Shown here: piece by piece, positions 1 to 5,329 of the stretch
Numbering within the stretch: position 1 is the first letter of the stretch
Layout: every line of letters starts with the position of its first letter
DNA from: an uncultured Eubacterium sp.
Lineage (GTDB): Bacteria > Bacillota > Clostridia > Lachnospirales > Lachnospiraceae
Assembly: GCA_905236295.1 (NCBI GenBank)
Contig: CAJOQF010000364.1
Location: 1-5,429, forward strand
Direction of reading: 5' to 3'
Length of the DNA: 5,429 nucleotides
Program-made: the position numbers and the translations under genes
The notes under the pieces: generated by a model
What the model was told of the DNA's origin: nothing
Database searches by the model: none
The model's input: only the letters and a program-made list of their open reading frames with translations

Positions 1-521
1 GCGCAGCCGACCATCAGCGAATTGCCCATGTTGTATCTGGCATCGCCCATGTAGACAAACTTAACTCCCTTAAGCTTTCCAAGGTGTTCTCTGATCGTCA
101 GCATATCCGCTATCATCTGTGTCGGGTGAGACTCGTTTGTAAGTCCGTTCCACACCGGAACTCCGGCGTACTTCGCAAGCTCCTCGACTATCTCCTGACC
201 GAATCCTCTGTACTCAATTCCGTCATACATCCTGCCAAGCACTCTCGCTGTGTCTGCGATGCTCTCCTTTTTACCGATCTGTGATCCTGACGGATCGAGA
301 TATGTAACGTTCATACCGAGGTCATAAGCAGCAACCTCGAACGAACATCTCGTCCTGGTACTTGTCTTTTCAAATATAAGTGCAATCGTCTTGCCCTCAC
401 ATACCTTGTGTGGGATACCGCTCTTTTTCTCTTTCTTGAGCTTCTCTGCTGTATCTACAAGATAAAGGATCTCCTCAGCCGAAAAATCCTTCATTTTCAA
501 AAAATTCTTTCCTGTAAGCAC
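1..521 (-). CDS. argF: Ornithine carbamoyltransferase, N-terminal half (cut by left edge)
   Basis: This cytoplasmic enzyme joins carbamoyl phosphate and ornithine to give citrulline in arginine synthesis. About 173 codons are present, against roughly 310-335 in the family, so only the carbamoyl-phosphate domain and the start of the linker are seen. Visible motifs are [18 protein letters not shown] (residues 50-67), whose STRTR loop binds carbamoyl phosphate, [10 protein letters not shown] (78-87), [13 protein letters not shown] (104-116), HPTQ (132-135) and [10 protein letters not shown] (159-168). The ornithine-binding HCLP and SMG elements would lie beyond the edge. I chose the GTG at 521 because AGAGAGG lies 8 nt upstream and it places STRTR as in known enzymes; an in-frame GTG at 530 and an ATG at 494 are less likely. 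A serine precedes HPTQ where an aromatic residue is usual. A catabolic ArcB role cannot be excluded without the neighbours beyond the edge, but the gene has its own promoter and no arc gene is visible. Confidence 0.93.
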   Translation of the reverse strand, partial: MLTGKNFLKMKDFSAEEILYLVDTAEKLKKEKKSGIPHKVCEGKTIALIFEKTSTRTRCSFEVAAYDLGMNVTYLDPSGSQIGKKESIADTARVLGRMYDGIEYRGFGQEIVEELAKYAGVPVWNGLTNESHPTQMIADMLTIREHLGKLKGVKFVYMGDARYNMGNSLMVGC

Positions 522-529
522 TTTGAACA

Positions 530-536
530 CCTCTCT
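530..536 (-). promoter_or_regulatory. Ribosome binding site fixing the GTG start of argF
   Basis: AGAGAGG on the minus strand ends 8 nt before the GTG at 521. The alternative in-frame GTG at 530 overlaps this site and has no Shine-Dalgarno sequence of its own. Confidence 0.7.
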
Positions 537-561
537 TATCTATTACTGAACATACGAAATT

Positions 562-590
562 AATATAACATGATTCTTTTTCTGTTTCAA
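562..590 (-). promoter_or_regulatory. argF promoter (sigma-A type, extended -10)
   Basis: On the minus strand the -35 is TTGAAA (590-585), followed by a 17-nt spacer and the -10 TATATT (567-562). TGT directly before the -10 forms a TGn extension. Transcription should start near 555, giving a leader of about 34 nt. The -35 begins at the base next to the end of the pgi terminator tract. No convincing ArgR box was seen. Confidence 0.7.
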
Positions 591-621
591 GAAAGAAAAA
601 AGCACCCTCTCGAGTGCTTTT
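591..621 (-). terminator. Rho-independent terminator of pgi
   Basis: Read on the minus strand, AAAAGCACTC pairs with GGGTGCTTTT (one T-G wobble) around a GAGA loop, a GNRA tetraloop. The stem merges into TTTTTT followed by CTTTC. It begins 5 nt after the pgi stop codon. The stem length, stable loop and U-tract make this a strong terminator. Confidence 0.88.
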
Positions 622-626
622 CCTTA

Positions 627-1976
627 TTACATACGCTTCATAAGCATATCGCGTTCTGCTTCATATCCGGGCTTTCCGAGAAGAGCAAACATGTTTTTCT
701 TGTAGCTCTCAACTCCCGGCTGATTAAACGGATTGACGCCGAGCATATAGCCGCTTACTCCGCATGCGAACTCGAACATGTAAAACAGCTGTCCCAGATA
801 ATACTCATCCTGCTTTGGAATGTTGATGATGATGTTTGGAACTCCGCCGTCCATATGTGCGAGCATCGTGCCGTTCATGGCGGATTTGTTGACGAAATCC
901 ATCGTCTTGTCGGCGAGATAATTGAGTCCGTCGAGGTCTGAATCCTCGGCTTTGATCACATACTCTCTCCTCGGCTCTTCTATGGAAAGAACTGTCTCGA
1001 ACATGATTCTTGCGCCGTCCTGGATGAACTGTCCCATAGAGTGAAGATCGGTGGTCAGATCGACTGCTGCCGGGAAAATTCCCTTCTTGTCCTTGCCTTC
1101 GCTCTCGCCGTAGAGCTGTTTCCACCACTCGGCTATGTAGTGAAGCCCCGGCTCATAATTTGCAAGTATCTCAACCGATTTGCCCTTCCTGAGGAGAATA
1201 TTTCTGAACGCCGCATAGAGCAGTGCATCATTTTCCTCAAAAGCTGAGTTCATAGCGAGGGATCTGCCTTTTGCGGCTCCCTCCATAAGCTTTCCTATAT
1301 CCGCTCCGCTGACTGCTATCGGAAGGAGGCCGACCGCTGTGAGGACTGAATATCTGCCGCCCACATCATCCGGAACAACAAATGTCTCATATCCTTCCTC
1401 GTTAGAGAGAACCTTCAACGCTCCCTTCGCCTGGTCGGTAGTCGCAAATATTCTCTTTGCTGCCTCAGCCTTTCCGTACTTTTTCTCAGCGAGGGATTTG
1501 AAAGCGCGAAATGCTATTGCCGGCTCGGTGGTCGTTCCCGATTTGGAGATTACATTTATGGAAAAATCCCTGTCTCCCACCACATCGATCAGATCCTGAA
1601 GATATGTGGAACTGATGTTGTTGCCGACAAAGTAGATCTCCGGCGTACCGCGCTTTTCCTTTGTCATGCTGTTGTAGAAGCTGTTTCTCAAAAACTCTAT
1701 CGCCGCTCTGGCTCCGAGGTACGAGCCTCCGATGCCTATGACGATCAGCACATCGGAATCAGACTGTATCTTCTTTGCCGCAGCCTCTATCCTTACAAAC
1801 TCCTCCTTGTCGTAATCAGTGGGCAGATCTATCCAACCGACATAGTCATTGCCGGCTCCGTTCTTCGATACCAAAAGACTGGAAGCAGCTTCGACCTGAG
1901 CCTTTATATTCTTGAGCTCTTCGTCGCTAACAAACTCTTTTAATCGCTTGTAATCAAGTGTCACTTTGTCCATCAT
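627..1976 (-). CDS. pgi: Glucose-6-phosphate isomerase
   Basis: This cytoplasmic enzyme interconverts glucose 6-phosphate and fructose 6-phosphate in glycolysis and gluconeogenesis. At 449 codons it has the length of the short Bacillus-type enzyme (about 450), not the ~550-residue proteobacterial form. The sugar-phosphate (SIS) fold is shown by [12 protein letters not shown] (81-92) and [10 protein letters not shown] (144-153). Both family signatures are intact: [13 protein letters not shown] (204-216) and [18 protein letters not shown] (409-426). The expected catalytic residues are present: E291 in GESEGKD, H312 in DLHSMGQ and K426. Translation may begin at the second codon (ATG at 1973): it lies 7 nt from GGAGGG against 4 nt for the first, and that start gives 290/311/425, the numbering I recall for Bacillus enzymes. 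The gene appears monocistronic, with its own promoter and a strong terminator. It diverges from murG. Nothing in the protein looks damaged. Confidence 0.97.
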   Translation of the reverse strand: MMDKVTLDYKRLKEFVSDEELKNIKAQVEAASSLLVSKNGAGNDYVGWIDLPTDYDKEEFVRIEAAAKKIQSDSDVLIVIGIGGSYLGARAAIEFLRNSFYNSMTKEKRGTPEIYFVGNNISSTYLQDLIDVVGDRDFSINVISKSGTTTEPAIAFRAFKSLAEKKYGKAEAAKRIFATTDQAKGALKVLSNEEGYETFVVPDDVGGRYSVLTAVGLLPIAVSGADIGKLMEGAAKGRSLAMNSAFEENDALLYAAFRNILLRKGKSVEILANYEPGLHYIAEWWKQLYGESEGKDKKGIFPAAVDLTTDLHSMGQFIQDGARIMFETVLSIEEPRREYVIKAEDSDLDGLNYLADKTMDFVNKSAMNGTMLAHMDGGVPNIIINIPKQDEYYLGQLFYMFEFACGVSGYMLGVNPFNQPGVESYKKNMFALLGKPGYEAERDMLMKRM

Positions 1977-1980
1977 AATA

Positions 1981-1986
1981 CCCTCC
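1981..1986 (-). promoter_or_regulatory. pgi ribosome binding site before a double ATG
   Basis: GGAGGG on the minus strand lies 4 nt before the ATG at 1976 and 7 nt before the adjacent in-frame ATG at 1973. The 7-nt spacing is closer to optimal, so the second ATG may be the main start. Confidence 0.65.
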
Positions 1987-2001
1987 GTTCATTAAAACTA
2001 C

Positions 2002-2030
2002 TTGTGAATTATTATAGCATACTTTATACT
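2002..2030 (+). promoter_or_regulatory. murG promoter (sigma-A type)
   Basis: TTGTGA (2002-2007), a 17-nt spacer and TATACT (2025-2030) match the sigma-A consensus well. Transcription should start near 2037, leaving a leader of about 31 nt before murG. The pgi -10 box on the opposite strand (2011-2016) sits inside this spacer. Confidence 0.68.
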
Positions 2031-2039
2031 GTCATATAA
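2011..2039 (-). promoter_or_regulatory. pgi promoter with extended -10
   Basis: On the minus strand a perfect TATAAT (2016-2011) is preceded by TGC, forming an extended -10. The -35 region is poor: TTATAT at 17 nt or TTTATA at 18 nt. The start point should fall near 2004, giving a leader of about 28 nt. The whole element lies within the murG promoter footprint on the other strand. Confidence 0.62.
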
Positions 2040-2067
2040 ACCCATTAAAGAAAAAACAGGAGATATC

Positions 2068-3138
2068 ATGAAAAAGATAGTGATGACCGGTGGCGGCACG
2101 GCAGGACATGTCACTCCGAATATTGCCCTGATGCCACGCCTGAAGGAATTAGGTTACGAGATAAACTACATAGGTTCATACAACGGAATGGAAAAAGCTC
2201 TCATAGAGGCACAGAACATTCCATACACGGGAATATCCTCGGGAAAACTGCGCAGATATTTCGACATAAAAAATATATCTGACCCGTTTAAAGTACTCAA
2301 AGGATACTCCGAGGCAAAGCGCGCTTTAAAAAGATTGCGCCCGAACATAGTTTTCTCGAAAGGAGGTTTCGTTTCGGTTCCGGTAGTCTGGGCCGCAAAG
2401 AAGCTTCACATTCCGGTTATCATACACGAATCTGACATGACGCCGGGGCTTGCGAACAAGCTCTCATACAACAGCGCCACAAAGATCTGCTGCAATTTCC
2501 CGGAAACCCTAAAGGCGATCCCGCCTGAGAAGGCAGTACTTACAGGCTCGCCTATCCGCCAGGAACTTTTGGTCGGTGACGCTGCTGCCGCAAAGGCATT
2601 CTGCGGTTTTACGGACGACAAACCGGTCGTGCTCATAATCGGCGGAAGCCTTGGCTCAGTATTTGTTAACAACGCTGTCCGCAGCATACTCGATGACATA
2701 CTTGAAAACTACAATGTCATCCACCTCTGCGGAAAGGGCAATCTCGACAAGACACTGTCCGACAAAAAGGGCTATGTACAATATGAATATATCAGCAAAG
2801 AGTTAAAAGACCTGTTTGCGCTTGCCGACATCGTGATATCGCGAGCCGGTGCAAATGCGATCTGTGAATTACTGGCGCTCAAAAAACCAAACATCCTCAT
2901 TCCGCTCTCCGCCGCAGCCAGCCGCGGAGATCAGATACTGAATGCAAGATCCTTTAAAAACCAGGGATTCAGCATAATGATCGAGGAGGAAGATCTCACC
3001 CCCGAGTTGTTGAAATCATCCATAATCAGACTTTCCGAGGAGCGCGAGAGCTTCATATCTGCCATGGAAAAGAGCGAGCTGATAAACGCCATAGACACGA
3101 TCACCAAACTTATAGAAAAAACCGTTCGCTCCCGATAA
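2068..3138 (+). CDS. murG: UDP-GlcNAc:lipid I N-acetylglucosaminyltransferase, MurG type
   Basis: MurG adds GlcNAc from UDP-GlcNAc to undecaprenyl-PP-MurNAc-pentapeptide (lipid I) to form lipid II, on the inner face of the membrane. The 356 codons fit the family (about 350-370) and its two-domain GT-B fold. The N-terminal lipid I domain shows TGGGTAGHVTP (7-17, with the conserved H14), FSKGGFVSVPVVWAA (96-110) and IIHESDMTPGLANK (118-131). The C-terminal nucleotide-sugar domain shows IIGGSLGS (190-197), SRAGANAICELLAL (258-271, with E267) and the ASRGDQILNA segment (284-293), where Q289 and N292 match the donor-binding Q and N. GTAGH and ASRGDQ mark a subtype I associate with Bacillus/Clostridia MurG paralogs; the E. 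coli form reads GTGGH. AGGAGA lies just before the ATG. No dcw-cluster genes flank it, so a second murG elsewhere is possible. An alternative is a related GT28 enzyme with a different lipid acceptor. Confidence 0.9.
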   Translation: MKKIVMTGGGTAGHVTPNIALMPRLKELGYEINYIGSYNGMEKALIEAQNIPYTGISSGKLRRYFDIKNISDPFKVLKGYSEAKRALKRLRPNIVFSKGGFVSVPVVWAAKKLHIPVIIHESDMTPGLANKLSYNSATKICCNFPETLKAIPPEKAVLTGSPIRQELLVGDAAAAKAFCGFTDDKPVVLIIGGSLGSVFVNNAVRSILDDILENYNVIHLCGKGNLDKTLSDKKGYVQYEYISKELKDLFALADIVISRAGANAICELLALKKPNILIPLSAAASRGDQILNARSFKNQGFSIMIEEEDLTPELLKSSIIRLSEERESFISAMEKSELINAIDTITKLIEKTVRSR

Positions 3139-3148
3139 ATGCAAACTA

Positions 3149-3182
3149 AAAGCCACATTAACGAATCCGCTAATGTGGCTTT
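3149..3182. terminator. Shared bidirectional terminator between murG and the HIT gene
   Basis: AAAGCCACATTA (3149-3160) pairs perfectly with TAATGTGGCTTT (3171-3182), a 12-bp stem around a 10-nt loop. It sits 10 nt past the murG stop and 7 nt past the HIT stop on the opposite strand. T-rich tails follow on both strands (TTTGTTATT on plus, TTTTAGTTT on minus). They are not perfect U-tracts but suit a terminator used by two convergent genes. Confidence 0.85.
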
Positions 3183-3189
3183 GTTATTG

Positions 3190-3609
3190 CTATTCTGCAA
3201 GAAGATCTCTTATCTGCTTGACCTCATCATCAGACAACTCCGCGTGATTCCAGCAAAGCTTGTCCTCATTGCCGTCCCCCTTGTATCTCGGGATGAGATG
3301 CATGTGGAAATGGAATACCGTCTGTCCTGCGATCTCTCCGTTGTTCTGGATTATATTGAATCCGTCGCAGTTTAGCTTGTCTGTCATCTTTGTCGCAAGC
3401 TTCTTTGCAAGTCCAAACACCTTTGCACAATCCTCATCCGGCAGCTCATATATGTTTGCCGCATGGTTTTTTGGAAGGATCAGCGCATGTCCCTTTGTCG
3501 CAGGAGCCGCATCGAGTATCACCTTGAAATCGTCATCCTCAAAAATAGTGTTTGACGGAATAGCTCCGCTTATTATCTTACAAAAAATACAGTTGTCATC
3601 TGTTTTCAT
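3190..3609 (-). CDS. HIT-family nucleotide hydrolase (Hint-like)
   Basis: Histidine-triad proteins hydrolyse or transfer nucleotidyl groups, acting for example on AMP-linked phosphoramidates; they are small cytoplasmic dimers. The 139-codon length is typical. The N-terminus has CIFCKIISGAIPS (7-19). The catalytic region GQTVFHFHMHLIPR (95-108) holds the triad H100, H102 and H104 with the usual preceding Q96. C7, C10, H49 and H100 match the positions of the zinc site of many bacterial members, as I recall the family. The ATG is supported by AGGAGG 8 nt upstream. The gene follows the flavodoxin/SCP2 gene by 12 nt, and its Shine-Dalgarno overlaps that gene's stop, so the two are almost surely cotranscribed and may be translationally coupled. 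The physiological substrate cannot be read from sequence. The family call is secure; a specific gene name such as hit or hinT would be a guess. Confidence 0.95.
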   Translation of the reverse strand: MKTDDNCIFCKIISGAIPSNTIFEDDDFKVILDAAPATKGHALILPKNHAANIYELPDEDCAKVFGLAKKLATKMTDKLNCDGFNIIQNNGEIAGQTVFHFHMHLIPRYKGDGNEDKLCWNHAELSDDEVKQIRDLLAE

Positions 3610-3617
3610 TTTATATT

Positions 3618-3624
3618 CCTCCTA
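3618..3624 (-). promoter_or_regulatory. HIT-gene ribosome binding site overlapping the upstream stop codon
   Basis: TAGGAGG on the minus strand combines the TAG stop of the flavodoxin/SCP2 gene (3624-3622) with the AGGAGG Shine-Dalgarno of the HIT gene. A terminating ribosome would cover the initiation site of the next gene, which suggests translational coupling. Confidence 0.75.
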
Positions 3625-4611
3625 TGCGAAAATAAATATATCATCGAGCATCTTCAATGTCTTGAAGTTGCCCTTTGCGGTCATCTCACCGGTCATAAAA
3701 GCTCTCTGGAAAGTGATCTTGCCGTTCATGATGTCCTCCAGGAGTCTCTTGTCAAGCTTGACCAAAACTGCCGGATCATTGGTCTGTCCGTAGTAGATGT
3801 TCAGATCGTCACCCCTCACATCCACAACGAGCGGCTGATCCTGCTCCTCTATCATAAACAGATAGGTCGCCTCAAAATCCTTCTGAGGTACGAAATGTGA
3901 CTTTAACTGCTTGATGTAGGTCTTGTCCTCAGACTGCATTTCCCCGAGGAGATTCTTGAACATATTTGCGAGCTCCTCGACGTCCTGGCGCTGGGTCTTA
4001 ACATATTTTTCGTTTGATACATACTTGGAAAGCTGTTCGCTCTCCTTTGGTGTGAGCTCAAGCTGCTGTGTCCTTGATACGCTCCGTGTCATCGCCTGGT
4101 TGCTGGTCGGTAGCGCCTTTATTCTCTGAGATATAGCCCTGTAGAGATCCTCCGCCTTTTTCTCTATGATGGTGTTGTAATTCTCGTTCATCTCGAACGC
4201 CACAATATCATCTACATATCCGCAGAAACCGTTACAGAGAAGACCTCCGAGTATCTCCCAGGCATTCTCGATATTGAGCATGCCCTCTCGCTCGCCATAG
4301 GTTGTAGACATTACAACCGGCTGCATATAAGTCCTCGTAATCTTGTCCTTATCCGCATACAACCAGCACGCATCCAGAAACTGCTGCATATATCCGCCGA
4401 TGCCCCACCACTCGATCGTAGTGGCAAGGATGATGCCATCTGCATCTTTCATGGTCTGCGGGAGCGTGGAAATGGAGTTCTTGTGCTCGTAAATATTATA
4501 TTTTTCCACCGTCACGCGAAGCTCTTTTAACACTTCCGTGAGCTTGTCGATCACGTACAGCGTCGGGTCGTCAAGTAATCCCCTTCCGCCATAATAAATG
4601 TTTATTTTCAT
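3622..4611 (-). CDS. Flavodoxin-fold oxidoreductase fused to an SCP2-like lipid-binding domain
   Basis: This 329-residue cytoplasmic protein has two parts and no signal peptide or membrane segment. Residues 1 to about 165 resemble the NAD(P)H-dependent FMN reductase/flavodoxin fold: beta strand 1 (MKINIYYGG), TTIEWWGIGGYMQQFLDA (64-81) for the second flavin loop and helix, and STTYGERE (102-109) for the third. The phosphate-binding loop reads GGRGLLDDPT (8-17), a poor match to the usual GSPRxxGNT, so flavin binding is not assured. Residues 166-235 are charged, Gln/Glu/Lys-rich and probably helical. Residues from about 236 resemble the SCP2 sterol-carrier fold: FEATYLFMIEE, LNIYYGQTNDPAVLVKLD, then a GEMTAKGNFKTLKMLDDIF ending (309-327) characteristic of SCP2 proteins. 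Bacteria of this kind make no sterols, so the ligand would be another lipid or hydrophobic molecule. AGGAG lies 5 nt before the ATG. It is the first gene of a pair with the HIT hydrolase. The domains are well supported; the function is unknown. Confidence 0.82.
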   Translation of the reverse strand: MKINIYYGGRGLLDDPTLYVIDKLTEVLKELRVTVEKYNIYEHKNSISTLPQTMKDADGIILATTIEWWGIGGYMQQFLDACWLYADKDKITRTYMQPVVMSTTYGEREGMLNIENAWEILGGLLCNGFCGYVDDIVAFEMNENYNTIIEKKAEDLYRAISQRIKALPTSNQAMTRSVSRTQQLELTPKESEQLSKYVSNEKYVKTQRQDVEELANMFKNLLGEMQSEDKTYIKQLKSHFVPQKDFEATYLFMIEEQDQPLVVDVRGDDLNIYYGQTNDPAVLVKLDKRLLEDIMNGKITFQRAFMTGEMTAKGNFKTLKMLDDIFIFA

Positions 4612-4641
4612 CGTTTCTCCTGATTAAGTAAATCTAAAAAT

Positions 4642-4669
4642 ATTATACAATAAATCACTCACAATTCAA
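4642..4669 (-). promoter_or_regulatory. Promoter of the flavodoxin/SCP2-HIT gene pair
   Basis: On the minus strand TTGAAT (4669-4664), a 16-nt spacer and a perfect TATAAT (4647-4642) precede the flavodoxin/SCP2 gene. The start point should be near 4635, giving a leader of about 24 nt. No clear terminator separates this promoter from the acetyltransferase gene upstream, so some readthrough from that gene is possible. Confidence 0.62.
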
Positions 4670-4677
4670 GTGCACTT
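4668..4677. repeat. 10-bp perfect palindrome over the -35 box, possible operator
   Basis: AAGTGCACTT reads the same on both strands and covers the first two bases of the -35 box of the flavodoxin/SCP2 promoter. Its position suits a repressor site, but a single 10-bp palindrome can occur by chance and I recognise no regulator for it. Confidence 0.3.
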
Positions 4678-4708
4678 TGCCCCCGTCATAATGAGTCGGC
4701 ATTTAGAT

Positions 4709-5263
4709 TTACATATCACTATCATTTATCAAAGCGTACCTTATGTGGTCTTCCCATCGCCCCTGTATGCGGACCGAAGCCCTGGCTATCCCTTCACTCT
4801 CAAATCCAAGCCTCTCCAAAAGCTTTACGGAGTCTGTGTTTTTGGGCATCACATTCGCCTCTATCCTGTGCACTCCGAGAGATGTAAAAAGCTCCGGAAC
4901 AAGGGTCATGATGCTCTCTGTCGCATAACCCATGTGAAGGTGATCCTTGTCAAACCTGTACCCGATCTGACAGCATGATGCTGCTCCCCGCCTTACATCA
5001 GTCACGGCAAGTGTGCCTATGATCGTCGACGGATCTTCCTTCAAAAACACCCAGTAACGCATCAGTGCCAGCTTTAACGCGAGCTTGTACTCATATTCCA
5101 TGGTTGTCTCTATATAACTTTTTGTGTAGTAATTTTCAGGCTTTTTAGGCTCATGCGGTTCAAAAAAATCCCTGTTCTTTTCCAGAAACTCAAGCGCCAT
5201 CTGCGCATTGCCCGGATCCAGTATCTTTAATACCGTACGCTTTGCTTCATATTCAAATTTCAT
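4709..5263 (-). CDS. GNAT N-acetyltransferase, RimJ/RimL-like
   Basis: GNAT enzymes move an acetyl group from acetyl-CoA to an amine. The 184-codon length and layout match the RimJ/RimL group, which acetylates protein N-termini and, in relatives, small molecules. The start region has an AKRTVLKILDPGNAQMALEFL opening (7-27) and NRDFFEPHEP (30-39), typical of this group. The acetyl-CoA pyrophosphate loop is HLHMGYATESI (108-118), matching the usual (Q/R)xxGxG/A pattern with histidine at one glycine position. The C-terminal part has VHRIEANVMPKNTDSVKLLERLGF (131-154), with the NxxS/LLERLGF signature, and RWEDHIRYALI (169-179). The ATG at 5263 is the only start that keeps the opening strand; an in-frame TAA lies at 5270-5268, just upstream. 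No Shine-Dalgarno precedes it. It may be cotranscribed weakly with the flavodoxin/SCP2 gene 97 nt downstream. The substrate is not predictable; the family is secure. Confidence 0.93.
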   Translation of the reverse strand: MKFEYEAKRTVLKILDPGNAQMALEFLEKNRDFFEPHEPKKPENYYTKSYIETTMEYEYKLALKLALMRYWVFLKEDPSTIIGTLAVTDVRRGAASCCQIGYRFDKDHLHMGYATESIMTLVPELFTSLGVHRIEANVMPKNTDSVKLLERLGFESEGIARASVRIQGRWEDHIRYALINDSDM

Positions 5264-5272
5264 AACTTTTTA

Positions 5273-5302
5273 ATTTTACCATGAAATCGCAGGCAAAATC
5301 AA
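5273..5302 (-). promoter_or_regulatory. Candidate promoter of the acetyltransferase gene, placing the start point at the ATG
   Basis: On the minus strand TTGATT (5302-5297), an 18-nt spacer, a TGG extension (5281-5279) and TAAAAT (5278-5273) form a reasonable sigma-A promoter. Transcription would begin 1-4 nt before the ATG at 5263, so the mRNA would have almost no leader. This fits the lack of a Shine-Dalgarno site. The AT-rich sequence makes chance matches possible. Confidence 0.4.
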
Positions 5303-5329
5303 TTCTTCTATTTCCCTCGTAAATTACCG

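Noticed and set aside
541..590. Possible ArgR box upstream of argF
   Set aside because: Only loose matches to a TGAAT/ATTCA half-site pair occur, with wrong spacing, so I do not claim an operator.
570..941. 123-codon plus-strand reading frame over the 3' end of pgi
   Set aside because: It lies antisense to the conserved C-terminal part of Pgi, begins in the argF promoter region and has no ribosome binding site or recognisable domain.
805..1128. 107-codon minus-strand frame inside pgi
   Set aside because: It is arginine- and histidine-rich out-of-frame sequence within conserved pgi coding DNA, with no independent start signal.
2004..2020. ARG-box-like TGAATTATTAT half site in the pgi-murG gap
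   Set aside because: The second half does not match and the bases are explained by the two overlapping promoters.
2031..2067. Riboswitch or attenuator in the murG leader
   Set aside because: The leader is only about 30 nt and shows no hairpin, too short for a known riboswitch.
3260..3793. 177-codon plus-strand reading frame across the HIT gene and the end of the flavodoxin/SCP2 gene
   Set aside because: It is antisense to two well-supported genes, has no ribosome site and reads as a serine-rich hydrophobic shadow translation.
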